Source: Seminavis robusta
Lineage: Eukaryota; Bacillariophyta; Bacillariophyceae; Naviculales; Naviculaceae
Direction: 5' to 3'
NCBI GenBank assembly: GCA_903772945.1
Contig: CAICTM010000229.1
Coordinates: forward strand, 1 to 64,000
DNA: 64,000 nucleotides
The notes below the pieces were generated by a model. That model made no database searches. It had not been told where the DNA came from and saw nothing but the letters and a program-made list of their open reading frames with translations. Shown in pieces: positions 1-12,400 of the stretch; the first letter of the stretch is position 1, and every line of letters starts with the position of its first letter. The position numbers and the translations under genes are program-made.

Positions 1-1223
1 TTGAACGTTTTTGCAAAGCAGGAGTACTTAAAAAGATAACGTTCCGAGTGGCGGCACCAACTTTTATATTCCCAAGAAATGGATCTGTACGATTATCTCT
101 GATTTCCGGAAACTGACAAAAGGATTAAGCGAAGCCTTATCCTATCCCAAAAATACAGGACATGCTCTTGATCTAGATGGATTCAAGTACGCTACTATCT
201 AGACCTGAACATGGGACACTATCACATCGAGCTGTTACCTCACTCGAAGCAACTCTGTACCATCGTACTCCCGTGGGAAAGTACGAGTACCAGAGGTTGC
301 CATGGGCCTACTAATAGTCCCGACATCTTCCAAAGAGGAAGATGAAAACACGCATGCATTGACTTAGAAAATGTCGTGCATACATTGATGATCAACTTCA
401 TCCTAACTGACGCGATCTGTAGATCACGTTGAATAGTTAGAATGAATTTTTCCAAAGACTTCAAAAAGTCGGATTTAAAATCAACACTACCAAGGCCTTC
501 CTTGAAAGGAAGAACTTGATTATCTAGACCATTGGATTATCGAGAAGGAATCCAACCCTTAACTAAAGGACAATAGATGTGATCCAGCTATCGCTCCTCT
601 TACGAATAGGAAGGAACTTCGTGGATTCATTGACCAATGAACCACCAACCATCGTTCTAAAACAGACGGTGGTTACCCAGTATCCATACCGGCTGAGGTT
701 GTCATGGACAGAGACGTGAGTCCGCGCAGAGGTCGAGAAGACTCTCCGGGGTGAACATGGACTTCGTCGCAAGTTCACGCGCGTCAATCGTGACAAGATT
801 CACAACATCCGTTTCGAAGCAAACTGGAAATACATCAAGGAACGTCGCCAACGACTTATCCAGAAAAACAATGATAGGAGAACGCGACACGTGTCCCTCA
901 TCAACACAAGTCAACGATACTTTGATGATTCATCAGTATCAGCACCGCAAGTACGGTCAGCCAAAGCACAAAGGTCCTTACCACAGACCGAGTCAATAAC
1001 AATGGCACTGTACGGCTCCGACATGCTACCGCCAATAGCGGCACAGTCTACCAGACTTGGAAATAAGGTTTTACACCATACAAGGCCTGATCCCCTTGTA
1101 GGATTGCCATCGTGCGACGCACATGTCTACATCCAATCTCCGGAGAGTGCCCCGCACTTTAATTCATATGTTCTCCTTGTCTGATTGATGTCGTGCCTTC
1201 CGTGACCCTTGTCAGGGGGGGAA
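1..1223 (+). mobile_element. Ty3/gypsy-type LTR retrotransposon remnant (internal pol part)
   Basis: Conceptual translation of the + strand near 60-310 shows the reverse-transcriptase signature of Ty3/gypsy elements (the 'ISDFR..' and 'DLNMGHYHI' type blocks). Further on, about 790-880, there is the 'ANWKYIKERRQ.LI..NN' type sequence typical of the C-terminal integrase tail of the same family. The order RT then integrase tail fits Ty3/gypsy. The element runs off the left edge of the window. It is clearly broken, with several disruptions and missing internal sequence, so it looks old. A purine-rich tract just before 1,224 fits the polypurine tract next to a 3' LTR. Confidence 0.7.
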
Positions 1224-1725
1224 TGCAATACACGGCTCTTAGCCTTATTCGCGACTCGATCCTAGATAGGGTTTGAGTTCGACTCATGACTGAGTCTTTC
1301 GTGAATAGTCATTGAGACAGGGTTCTCATGACCGCTAGTCATACTAGGTCGATGGTGAAACATCGCGCTAGATATTTAGCTGGCATGGAGAGATTCCACG
1401 CTACTAGATAAATGCTAGACGAATCTTCCACGCGTTCCGTTTTTTGATCGTGGAATGAGTAGGATTGCTACCGCAACCTACTCTATCACACTTTACAGTC
1501 TCCCGCGGGAGTTCAGATCTACGATCCTTTGATTGTGGATCTCTCTCGTTGATTAGTTTTCATAGCTTTCTAATCCTCTTATAACTTTCATTCTCTCAAA
1601 CTCAAAACACTCGAAAGATCTTTACACTAGCTTTTAGCGTAGTGCAGAAGGACGGCTTGAGTGAGGCTTGATAATAGAGATAATAGAGGTGCGAACGATC
1701 GACTCGAATAAATAAAACAACTCAC
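1224..1725 (+). repeat. Probable 3' LTR of the gypsy remnant (right end uncertain)
   Basis: Directly after a G-run purine tract the sequence starts with TGCAATAC, as expected for the first bases of an LTR following a polypurine tract. No coding is visible for about 500 bp. The right boundary near 1,720 is a guess from a CA dinucleotide. The partner LTR lies outside the window, so length and age cannot be measured here. Confidence 0.4.
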
Positions 1726-1730
1726 CTGTT

Positions 1731-1968
1731 GACGGCCGAGATCTGACTGCCTTCCCGCAGTCCATAGAAATTCAATGAGGGATGGCTTTCAAATCTGCAC
1801 CTTCAATAACACTCTTGATTCGTACCGTACCAGTCGTTCGATCGATCCAACACCACCACTCTTGTCGGCCAAGCTTGGATTTCTCTCCTGTTTGCCATAG
1901 GAATGCAATGAGGGAGAGAAGTCAGTGCTGCACCTTCAACAATTCGTTCCTCGATTCTTTCGTAAATC
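1731..1968. repeat. Two imperfect direct repeats of about 100 bp
   Basis: The stretch around 1,731-1,832 and the stretch around 1,866-1,968 align as diverged direct repeats. Both contain a 'GGCC.A...' start, then 'CATAG.AAT.CAATGAGGGA', then 'CTGCACCTTCAA' and a 'TCGAT/GATTC' end. No coding is evident. They may belong to the LTR element's flank or be an old local duplication. Confidence 0.45.
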
Positions 1969-2463
1969 CTTAACCTTAGTAACTTCAACGGTTCCTTTAT
2001 TTACGAATCGATCTAAATATTTCGAAAGAGAACCTGTTACTTAATGATACACATGACCGTTGATTCTGCAACTGAAGTGCGGGTACTCTAATTTACACAG
2101 TAAACGCCGGCAAATCGATTTCAGAGTGCAACTGAGGGGGTAACCAAAAGGTGCGTCGTCTCAGGAGGCGTAATTCGGTGCATAAGGCAAACTCAGCTAA
2201 CCCTAACCCTACAAAAAGGACCAAAAAAGAGGACAACCACAACAAAATTCTAACCCAGCCAACTCCGTGGTTGGCGATTCACCGTGACATAAGTAAGTGA
2301 TGGGAGTGGAAACTTCAGAGGATGCCCCGCCACCGCACGTGTGCTCCTCGGTTGCCACCGTTTCACTGTCTACTTGCCAATCTTGTGAGCTAACGGGAAG
2401 CTGTTTGAATTTTCTTGCATCCAAGAACGCAACTACCGTCACATTCTCACTAAAACTATTTTT
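1969..2463. other. Intergenic, upstream of the Cys-module gene
   Basis: No ORF or RNA gene is supported. It holds a short two-copy CCCTAA motif at about 2,198-2,211, far too short to be telomeric, and presumably the promoter of the gene starting at 2,464. Confidence 0.5.
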
Positions 2464-3552
2464 GTGTTGGGCACGATGGAGTACGTCTTTGGCAGCGCAC
2501 CATCGCTGTCGTTGCAGCTAACGACAGCGCTGCCCCAGGGAAACCAAGGCTATGAAGAGTTTGTGCGAAAGGGTTCCTGTCGGAAATGTGGAGTGACTGC
2601 CTATGGGAAACGGAAATGTGAACGTTGCGCCCGCAAATTCTGTGCTACATGTGCTCCCTCCTCTCTGCAAAAATACGGACCTGAACGATGGGAAGAATGC
2701 TGTATAGGCTGTGAGCCATGTTTAGTAGTGGTGCTGGAGGAATCCGAGCCAATTTTGGAATTGGAGCCAGAATCAGAAGATGTCGTCTTTTTTCCGCCCG
2801 CCGCCGACCTGCCTCAGAGCACTACTAGTCACAGCCCGGCCAAGCGTGGAGGAGACGTAGGTCCCCTTCATGTCCCATTTTCGGCCACATTTGCCACGGA
2901 CGACGACGATGATATACTACTCCAACAATACAGGTGTCAAAAGGGCATGTCACTGCTGCGCGATTCCGATACGGACGATGTCACAGAGAGCGAAACAGAA
3001 GAAGGAGAAGTCTTGTCGTTGTGTGGAACATTTCTACCCTTTGCTCGCTTGACGGAATCACCGCATGATGATAATGACACTGAGGAGGAGGAAGAAGAGC
3101 ACCGTCAACAACCAGAACCAGAACTACCGGTACTGCTGCCACCATCCCCCCGAACGCCCACAACCCCCAAGCGAACCAGCCGGATATTTGACCATGCCAA
3201 TTTCGTTCTAGAACCACCCATTACACCGCATGCTGGGTGTTGTACAGCTTGTCAAACTTTTTCAACGAACAAACGACCTTGTTCCAATTGCGGCACCAAA
3301 TACTGTCACGAAACGACCTGTTTATCCTTTCTCTATGAAGATGGAACCTGTGCCAAGTGTCGACCATCTCCCAGAGAAATTTTTAGAAATTACAAGGGCG
3401 AACATGACATGGGATGTTGTACCGTTTGTCGGCAATTTGCCAGGGGAAAACGACCCTGTGAAACCTGTGGCGCCAAGTTCTGTGGTGAAGTCGCCTGTCA
3501 GGCCCATTTGTTTACCAATGGGACGTGTGTCGTATGCCATGGAGAACAATAA
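2464..3552 (+). CDS. Hypothetical protein with three 8-Cys zinc-binding-like modules
   Basis: Uninterrupted 362-codon frame starting at the ATG at 2,464; an in-frame ATG at 2,476 is an alternative. Three related modules are visible: one near residues 38-65 and two close copies at the C-terminus, about residues 257-300 and 315-360. The two C-terminal copies share C-x2-C, a Lys/Arg-Pro-Cys, C-x2-C-x4-C-x4-C, and a terminal 'GTC..C'. Between them lies an acidic, Pro/Ser/Thr-rich, probably disordered linker, about residues 85-255. The Cys spacing suggests treble-clef-like or cross-brace zinc binding, but I do not recognise the family. No signal peptide or transmembrane segment is obvious. Function unknown; a role in binding protein or nucleic acid is inference only. 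Confidence 0.75.
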   Translation: MLGTMEYVFGSAPSLSLQLTTALPQGNQGYEEFVRKGSCRKCGVTAYGKRKCERCARKFCATCAPSSLQKYGPERWEECCIGCEPCLVVVLEESEPILELEPESEDVVFFPPAADLPQSTTSHSPAKRGGDVGPLHVPFSATFATDDDDDILLQQYRCQKGMSLLRDSDTDDVTESETEEGEVLSLCGTFLPFARLTESPHDDNDTEEEEEEHRQQPEPELPVLLPPSPRTPTTPKRTSRIFDHANFVLEPPITPHAGCCTACQTFSTNKRPCSNCGTKYCHETTCLSFLYEDGTCAKCRPSPREIFRNYKGEHDMGCCTVCRQFARGKRPCETCGAKFCGEVACQAHLFTNGTCVVCHGEQ

Positions 3553-4803
3553 CAAGGGGTTCTTCTTGTGGTGATTGTATACTATTGCTGCTTATTACTA
3601 AAGAGAGTGAAAAAGGCACCAACAGATAGAAAAAGAAAGTGGTTGCCTGGAATGGAAATAGAGAATCAATCATTTGTAACCAGTAGCGTAAAATAGAAAA
3701 CTGAAAATGCCGGGTTGCTGTGGATTGAATGAATCCAAGAATGTACAGGTTTCTCGAATGAGCAAGCTACTGGTTTTCCAAGTCAGCCTCCAAGACATAT
3801 CTAACTAGAAGCAGGACAACCAGGCCGATATCCCGTACTAGTACTCCTGACAGCCAAAAGGACATTCACCGGATCTGTAGACTACTCCAAGAGAGCAGAG
3901 ATGGCAGGGCATATATATTGCTTCAGACTATTAGTACCAAGCATTTGCTGGCCTGCCACCATGTGGCCAACTCAGCTGGCTACGGAGTAGCTATTTCAAG
4001 TTGCCCTTGTCAAAGCCACTCACTTGTCTCCATGGCTCTCGAAAACGAGTCAAGCCCTTTGGTCCTCAGCCAATTTGTCACCCCTGATCCCATGGAACCT
4101 AGTCCCAATTTCCGCCTCTTCCTTGCGTAAGGTAGCCAGAGATACCGTAGACTACCTTCCCTACTCTAAACCCCTTTCAGGCAGAGTGCAAGTGGGGTAC
4201 CTGTGGAAATGGGATGGATACAGTCGTAGTCCAGCAAGTGGGCTAGCTATCATGGTTCGGAACATGTGCATCGACTACCGGCTAGAGAGTTTGGTCACGA
4301 ATGAGTCACTCAGTCATCAGTCGCGTCCATCAGCGAGAAGGGAACACAGAGCATGACCCACCTAAGTACCAAGAGTCACATAATTGAAAGCGCTCCTTGT
4401 GACATTATGCTCATCCTCATTGATTAATACTGGGTTTATCCTCTGAAAAAGGTGCGGTACTCAAAGAGAGAGCACAGAAATTGCTGGTTTTTGGCCACTA
4501 AATCAACGTTCACAAGATTGCCTCCAAGGGACTCACGGAAATGTCATTCAAGTGTAGCATCGTACCAAGATCGGTTTTCTCGCAACCAATAGGCATCAAC
4601 AAGAGTGGCTTTGACGGCTACCGACACCTCCAAAACTAATGGCCAGCAACAAGACTGCGCCATTTCTCTGTTGCAGATTGCTAGTCTCAAGCCCTTCAAT
4701 GGTGTAAAAAATTGGCTGGTCCCAACAGAGAAGAACAAGCAACGACATTGATACCTCAGGTGTAGTAGACGCCCTTTCGTGGCTGGAAGAAGAACCAACC
4801 AAG
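3553..4803. other. Intergenic, no supported gene
   Basis: Short frames here are no longer than expected by chance and show no recognisable domain. The right part presumably carries the promoter of LRR gene 1. Confidence 0.5.
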
Positions 4804-7800
4804 ATGGGGTCGGATAGTGATTCTGATTCCAACTCGAGCAGCAAGAGCAGCAACAGTGGAAGCAGCAAAAGCAGTGGAAGCAGCAGCAACAGCGGAAGCA
4901 GCGGATCCAAAAGCAGCAGGAGCAGCAAAAGCAGTGGCAGCGATTCGGCAAGTCAAGCCACCAGTGCCTCGGGCAGCTCCAGGTCTGGCAGCGACTCGGA
5001 AAGCAAGGCAAGCGCTAGCTCCAGATCTGGATCGGGCAGCGACTCGGAGAGTAAGGCCAGTGCCAGCTCTGCGGGTAGCAGCAAGTCTAGCAAATCCAGT
5101 GGATCCAAAACTAGCGCTAGTTCCAGGGGCAGTGGCAGCAGTCACAGCTCCAAAACCAGTGCCAGTTCCAAAACCAGTGCCAGTTCCAAGGGGAGTAGCG
5201 CTAGTTCGAAAACCAGTGCTAGCTCCAAGAGTAGTGCTAGTTCCAAGACCAGCGCCAGTTCCAAAGGAAGTGCCAGCTCCAAAGGTAGCAGCGCCAGCTC
5301 CAAAACCAGTGCTTCCGGGAAGTCTGGCTCTGGATCCGAGTCTGGAAGCAAGGGTTCTGATGCTGGTAGCAAGAGCAGCAAAAGCAGCAAGAGCAGTAAG
5401 GGAAGCGACGATGGTAGCAAGGAAGGCTCCGATGCCGGAAGCAAAAGTAGTAAAAGCAGCAAAGGAAGTAAGAGCAGCAAGAGTAGTAAAGGATCTGATG
5501 CTGGGAGCAAAGGCTCTGATGCTGGGAGCAAGAGCAGCAAAAGCAGTAAAGGATCTGATGCCGGTAGCAAGAGCAGCAAAAGTAGTAAAGGATCTGATGC
5601 TGGGAGCAAGAAAGGCTCTGATGCTGGGAGTAAAGATGGTTCTGATGCTGGCAGCAAGGACAAGTCCGAAGCTGGAAGTAAGGACAAATCGGATGCTGGC
5701 AGCAAGGACAAGTCTGATGCTGGAAGCAAAGACAAATCGGATGCTGGCAGCAAAGGCAAATCAGAGGCATCCAGCAAGAAAGGATCCGAAAAAGGATCCG
5801 ATGCTGGTAGCAAGAAAGGATCGGATTCTGGTAGCAAGAAAGGATCAGATTCGGGCAGCAAGAAAGGAGCAGATGCTGACAGCAAAGAAGCATCCGATGC
5901 AGGTAGCAAGAAGGAGGGCGAAGAGGTGATGGTTTCGCCTCTCACAAGCGTTTCGCCCCTCTCCCATGCCTCGCAACACGAAGCAGCCAAGGAGGGTTCA
6001 GAAAGCAAAGATGCCTCGGAGAACAAGGACGCATCAGAAAGCAAAGATGTATCAGACAGCAAGCACAGTTCCAAAGGTGGCAAGGAGACCCCAAGCTCCT
6101 CCAGTGGCAAACAAAGCTCAAGTGGCAAAGATACCCCGAGTAGCAAGGACGCTTCGGAAAGCAAGGAGGCTTCTGAAAGCAAAGGAACATCAGATAGCGA
6201 AGACGTTACTTCGGAAAGCAAGACCACATCAGAAGGCAAAGTAACTTTCGAGAGCCCATCTGAAAGCAAGCAAGCTACAACTGATACAGACGAAAAGAAT
6301 GACGATGACGGCTCAAGTAAGGACGAATCAAGTGAAGATGAACAAGAAGACGACGGAGAAGACACTATAGAAACACCTCCCGAAAAACCCAAGAAGTCCA
6401 AAGGCGGTGGCGGAGGCGGAGGCGGAAAGGGGGGCTCCAGACCGAAGCTGGCTGATCAGCCACAGAAGAAGAGCTTTTTTGCTCGAATGTTTGGTACGGG
6501 TAAAAGCCCCGAACCCGAAGTCGTGGTCGAATCTGAGGAGGAAGAGTCATCCGAAGAAGAAGTGCAAGCCAAGAAGACAAAGCCTAAGAAGAAGAAAGTT
6601 AAGCCAGTACCAAAGAAAGTAAAGAAAAAGAAGCCAAAAGAGTCAGAGAGTGAGGAAGAAGAGGAGGAAAGCAGTGAAGAAGAGAGCTCGGAAGAAGAAA
6701 GCTCAGAAGAATCGAGCAGCGAGGAAACTTCGGAAGAAGAGAGTTCTGACAAGCGAAAGAAGAAGAAGAAAACGTCGGAGTCGACTCCCACTTCTACAGA
6801 AGAGTCTGAGGAAAGTGAGGCCCAAAAGAAAGGCAAGAAGACCAAGCGTTCGAAGAGGAAAGGAAGGAAGAAGGACGCTTCGTCAGATGAATCGTCTGAA
6901 GATTCAACAACTGACGACGAATCCTCTGAATCGTATCGTCGCAGAAAGCGCCTAGAGAGAAGAGACCGGCGTCGAATGAGAAAGAGGGCGTTGTTTGGCC
7001 GTCGAAGAAGGAGGGAATATCTCGACTTTGATTCCAGCTCAGACGAATCATCAGACGTTTCTTCTGTCGAAGAATCCGAATCATCGGAAGATGATACTCC
7101 CGTGTCGGAGGGCAGGCCTGGTCCAGCTAAGCAAGCAGTGAACTACAACCAGCAACAGTCAAGAACACGGCCGAGACCTCAGCATCATAGGCAAGGGCGT
7201 CAGGTCAATTCAAGAAGACCAAATTCGAAGCCAGTCTTGGTCGTAGTTGACCCTGACGAAGAATCTCAGAAACGACGTCAGTACATGGTCAGAGGTTTCT
7301 ATTGCGCCATTGGCGTTGGCATCCTAATGCTTTTGGCTGGTATTGGCGCGGGTATTCTTGTTTATTTGCTACTGGACAACAACAACGACAACAACAACAA
7401 CAATAACGGTGGCGGCAACACCCAACCTCCAGGCCCTCTGCCTTCGCCATCCCCGTTGCCTGTGTCGAATCCGGTTCCTTCCCCGAACAACCCACCAAAT
7501 TCGCCACCAGTACCAGCTATCACCACACCTACGCCAACTCAGGCTCCCAGGACAAGGGACCCTGCGCTTGGACCTCTTACTTCCCCTCCCACTCTTCCAA
7601 TTGACCAGCAACTCCAACAGTTGCTGACATCGAGTGGTCCCAACGGTGATGAATTCTTTAGTGACACTGACTCACCGCAATACGCTGCCTACCAGTGGCT
7701 TCTGAACAACGAACGGCTTGAGTTCTACAGCGATGAAAAACGCCTTTCGAGGTGGGCACTTGCGACGTTTTACTATAGCACCGAAGGAGACGCATGGACG

Positions 7801-9114
7801 AACAATGACGGGTGGTTGACTGATCAAGATGAATGCTTGTGGTTCTCCACGAGCACCCCTTGCGATGGAAACCGTGAATTTGCTGTCCTGTCGCTTGATT
7901 TCAACAATGTCCAAGGTACCCTACCAGCAGAGCTGTCTCTGTTGAGTGGTGTAACGACGGTAAGCATCCGGAACGATTTTGGCTCCGGTGCTTTGGGCGG
8001 GCAAATTCCTACAAGTTTGGGGTCATTGCCTGCATTGAATTCGCTGGTGCTGCGGGGGAATAGTATCGGAGGAGAAATTCCAACTGAGCTAGGTTTAAAC
8101 ACAAGGCTCCAGACGCTCGACTTGCATAACAATGAACTTGACGGAAGCATCCCAACCCAATTTAGCAGGTTATCAGGGCTCACCGGCTTGGATCTGGGAG
8201 CCAACAACCTCGTGGGCGAGCTGCCATTGGAAATTATTGCGCTCACGCAGCTCAGCGATCTGAACTTGGAAGACAATCTTTTTGCAGGGAACCCCACTCA
8301 GCAGATTGAACGACTTACCAATCTGGAGGAGCTCAACTTGGGAATGAATCGGTTTGAAACTTTCCCGACGATGATGGGCGGCCTCACCAATTTGCGTGTT
8401 TTCAGGATGCCATCCAACAATGTTGGTGGTGCGGCTCCTGTTGACATTACCACACTTACCAACCTGAGAGATCTTGATATCAGTGATAATGGTATTGCTG
8501 GCAATATGCCATCCCTTGGAAACTTGCTCAATCTTGAACGTAAGTTGTTGTCTGGTGACCTTGGTGACGGTAGGCAAGAGTGCTAACAACTGCAGCTCCG
8601 ATTTCTTTTGTTAGGTTTGAATCTGTCAGAGAACATGTTCACGGGACCATTGCCAACTGACTTGGGGGACCTTACCCGCCTAAGTGAGTAATTCCATTTT
8701 CCCCCTTTTTGTTTCTGGCGACATTCGACGACTGACCTAGTAACGCTCCCTTGCAAATGCGCAGACCTGTTGCTGGTGAATGACAACCTCCTGACCGGCA
8801 CCGTTCCCGATGACTATGTTTTCCTGAACCAACTGAGTAAGCGTGCGGAGGTTCTTGTGTGAATTCAGTTCTTGTGCCGATGCTCACTGTCACTCTCTGT
8901 TCCTTCAGACATCATGCGCATAGACAAGAATAGCTTGACAGGAGATATCCCATCGACTTTCTGCGTCGCCATCGATACCTCTGGCGCGGCCTTGTTTGCC
9001 GACTGCCTAGAAGTGAATTGCCCTTGCTGCCTCTTTTGCTGTTTCGACCAGCTCACTGAATGCAGGTGCACACTTGCTTCTGTTGCGCCGGATCAGTGTG
9101 CTATTGAGCTCTGA
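4804..9114 (+). CDS. LRR gene 1: Ser/Lys-repeat, single-TM, leucine-rich-repeat protein
   Basis: Exons 4804-8539, 8615-8683, 8765-8836 and 8909-9114 are joined by three GT-AG introns; the sum is 4,083 nt, in frame, 1,360 aa. Residues 1 to about 480 are Ser/Lys/Gly/Ala repeats (SSKSSKGSDAGSK-like). Alternating Glu/Ser and Lys/Arg blocks follow to about 760. A hydrophobic helix lies at about 829-858, then poly-Asn and a Pro-rich linker. The LRR cap has 'ALATFYYSTEGDAW' near 983, then about ten plant-type LRRs of 23-24 residues. The C-terminal cap is Cys-rich (about ten Cys). With no N-terminal signal peptide and basic residues before the helix, an N-in/C-out topology is inferred. Exons 2 and 3 are each one LRR (69 and 72 nt), all introns phase 1. 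Role unknown; receptor-like or cell-surface adhesion is inference. The start is the first ATG of the open frame. The gene is convergent with LRR gene 2. Confidence 0.85.
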
Positions 9115-9423
9115 GGGACTTGAGAGAAATGTTCCAGAAGAAGAGGCTCTCTCGCTACCGGTTGTTTCTCTTCATAACTGTCCAGTAAACTAGCTACATG
9201 TTCTTTCCATGTTGATCCCTTTTTAAACAAGTGCAGGCTCGCATGCCACGGGAAATGGCGCGCAGAAACGAGGCGAGGGAATCTCTTTCCCCAAGTGTTG
9301 CCTACATACATCGTAGTGTGCTCAAGTTTGCAGTTCTTCCCGAAACTCGAGCTAGAGTAGATCACTGGGCCAGGGTACTTTCTAGAAACGTTAGATAGAT
9401 TTGAACTAGCTAGGTTTATCCTT
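9115..9423. other. Convergent 3' intergenic region
   Basis: Lies between the stop codons of LRR gene 1 (+) and LRR gene 2 (-). It must hold both 3' ends; no canonical terminator structure is evident. Confidence 0.5.
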
Positions 9424-12400
9424 CTAGCACAAGAAGTCCATCTCCGTTCCAGTATGGACGCAAGTGCACAGATCGTCAGAGCAACAGTAGGTGCAGCAAT
9501 CGCATTCAATCTCATTGGGACAGTCAGCATAGAAGAGTGGAAGAGAGGAAGAGAATGATTCGCAAACAGGCATAGGGACCTCCCCAGTAAGGTCATTGGA
9601 ATCCAACCGGATGGTATCTATTCAGAGAGAGGCAATGAAGCGATTTAGAAACGAAACATTTGAGCGAGGACGGAAGCGATATGATAGCTTACTCAGTCGC
9701 CCTAAAGCAGCCAGCTCATTGGGAACAGTTCCAGAGAGCTTGTTGTCTTGCAGCTCAAGGGTACCTTAAATGAGACAAGGAATATGATGTCAGTCAGACG
9801 GCACGTGCGGGGAATTCTCGGCACTGGAGTCGAAGGACGCAAACTCACGGAGGAGACCCAGGAGGCCAAGTTCCGAGGGAATAGCCCCGATCAAGCTGTT
9901 GGAAGACAAGTCTAGGTTGCCTGCAATAAACCACAACGATTAAGAAGGGAACTCATGAGGATGAAGGCAGAGGATTGAATGGAATCCCGCGATAGACACT
10001 TACCGAGCTGAGCTCCTAGCTTTCCAATGTCAGAAGGTATACTGGAACTCAAGGAATTGTTACCGAGCAGCAAGCTCCTGAGCTCACTGAGTTCGCCAAT
10101 CTCTGTGGGAAGAGCATTTGCCAAAGAATTCTCGAACATTGCCAAAACGATAAGGTTTTCCAGCAACCCGATTTCGCTTGGGATAGAAGATACCCGATTT
10201 GTTTCCATATAGATGTACCGGAGCTCACTGAGCTTTCCAACTTCCGTTGGCAAAGCACCTGAGAATTGATTTGCTCCAAGCGACAACCGAAACAGCTTCG
10301 TGGCCTCCCCGATGTCAGAAGGGAGAGGGCCGGAAAACGCATTCGTCCCCAAGAAGATTTCGCTGAGCCTTGCCAGACGACCTATCTCTGACGGAACTTT
10401 CCCTCCGAATCGGTTAAGACTAAGATTCAAAGTCCGGACCAAGCTCCATTGCCCGAGCTCTGAGGGAACCGATCCACTCAACTGATTGCCTCGAAGACTG
10501 AAGGAATCGAGGCTTGTCAATAGTCCAAGCTCGGACGGCACCTGGCCTGAGAGATATACATCAGGCCCTCCACTTAGTTCAACTCTTTCGAGCCTGCTCA
10601 ACAAAGCAAGATCTGCAGGGAGAGAGCCTTGGAGATTGTTGAAATCAAGCTCAAGTGTGACCATTTGATTTGATTTACAAACAGGATAGCTCGCTGTTCG
10701 TGAAAACCATTTGCATTCGTCCGTGTATGTCAACCAGAGATTGTTCTCTTCCCATGCATCTCCGCCGGTGCTATAGTAAAAGGTCGCCAAGGCGAAACGT
10801 TGCAAGATCCTGTCACTCGAGTACTCTCCCAAAGTTGGATCTGACAGCATCCATTCGTAAGCAAGATCCTGTGGTGAACCAACTTCGTTTAGAGTTTCGC
10901 CATTATCAAATGACATGGATACAAGGAAAGTGAACAATTCGTCTACTGGGAAGAGCGAAGTTGGAGGTGCTGATATTTCGGTGGTTGGGGCCACAGTAGG
11001 AGGTAAATTGGAAGGCGGAAGTGTGGAGGGCGGAATCGTGGGGACTTGCGGCGACGGAGTCACCGTGGGGATAGTGGCCACCGGAGCAATTGGTCTCGGG
11101 GTAGCTGGAACGGACGGTTGGTCGTCTTCATGGTCGTGGGGACCAAGCCGGATCAAAAAGCCAAGCATAATACAGAACGCAGCAGTGATCAGGACAAGTT
11201 GGATCTTGATGCAACGCTCTCTGAATAACTTCCTGCGGTCAACAGGCAATGGCGCATGTAGTTGAGCGGAATTTCCCCTGTCAGAATCCGCGCTTTCGAT
11301 GTCGCTTGGGGGAGCCAGATTGCTTACGACCGGAGCAAGTGGCACGGGAGCAATGCTAGAACCCTGCTGATTTTGCGGCTTCTCGGAGGGGTTGGAAGGT
11401 GGCTTCTCCTGTTTTCCAATGCTCATCAAAGCAGAAGGAGTGGGAGCAGCCGATTCCATTCTCGATGAATCCACAAACGTCGGCAGCACTCCATCATCCG
11501 TGGGGACACCAAGCTGCACTGCTCCACTCGTGTTCTTAGCAAGATATTGTTGGAGCTTTGTGGACAGCTCGCTGTCATCATCGGAAGATTGCACAGCACT
11601 CGCAAAGCTGGTACTATCGCTGTCACTGCTCGCAGATCCAGACTCAATATCTCCAACAAGCATAGGTTTGGTTTCTTCATTGGAGGACATAATGCTATTG
11701 CCCATTTTTTCCACAAAAGGCACCATAACTTCAGATACAGCTGTGAAAAGAAGTTCACGATAAGTTCGAAATCTTTGTGTAGGCTCTTGCATTTCTTCTA
11801 CCTCAAAGTGTGACATTTGAGTGACCGAGGAACTCTTCAATGAGCCTTCCAAAGACAAAGAATCTCGCGGCAGTTTGGCAGACTCGACAGCAACCTCATC
11901 TCTTGTACCTGATTGTGCAGCAACTGCTGTGGATGCAGCAACTGCAGCAATGGCACCTGCTTGCTTTTCTTCCTTTGCATCAAATGGTTCACTTGACGCA
12001 TATGAGGAGTCTGACTGATCTTTCATAGCAACTTGTGTAGCAACTGCTGTGGAAGCAGCAACAGCACCAATGGCACCAGCTCGCTTTATCTTCTTGGCAT
12101 CAGAGGGTTCACTTGATGCAAATGACGAGTCTGACTCATCTTTCGTTGCTGATTCCACAGCAGTTGCCGGTTCCACGGCAACTGCACCAATAGTACCTGC
12201 ATTCTTTCCCCCCTTGTCATCAAAGGGTTCAATTGATGCATATGAGGACTCAGTATCAGAGTCCTGCCTCCTTCCTGAACTTTTGGCAGTTTCATCCAAT
12301 TTGTGACTTCCGCTACAAGTAGTCTTGTGTATCCTCCAGTGCCATTGCTGGCAGTCTGGTGAGCAATACTTCACATTGTTGCAGTCACAGCTCAGCATGC

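Noticed and set aside
2196-2212. CTAACCCTAACCC, telomere-like
   Set aside because: Only two repeat units and gene-bearing sequence on both sides; no real telomeric array.
5142-6401. 419-codon frame antisense to LRR gene 1
   Set aside because: Leu/Ser-only mirror of the Ser/Lys repeats; the repetitive composition keeps the opposite strand open.
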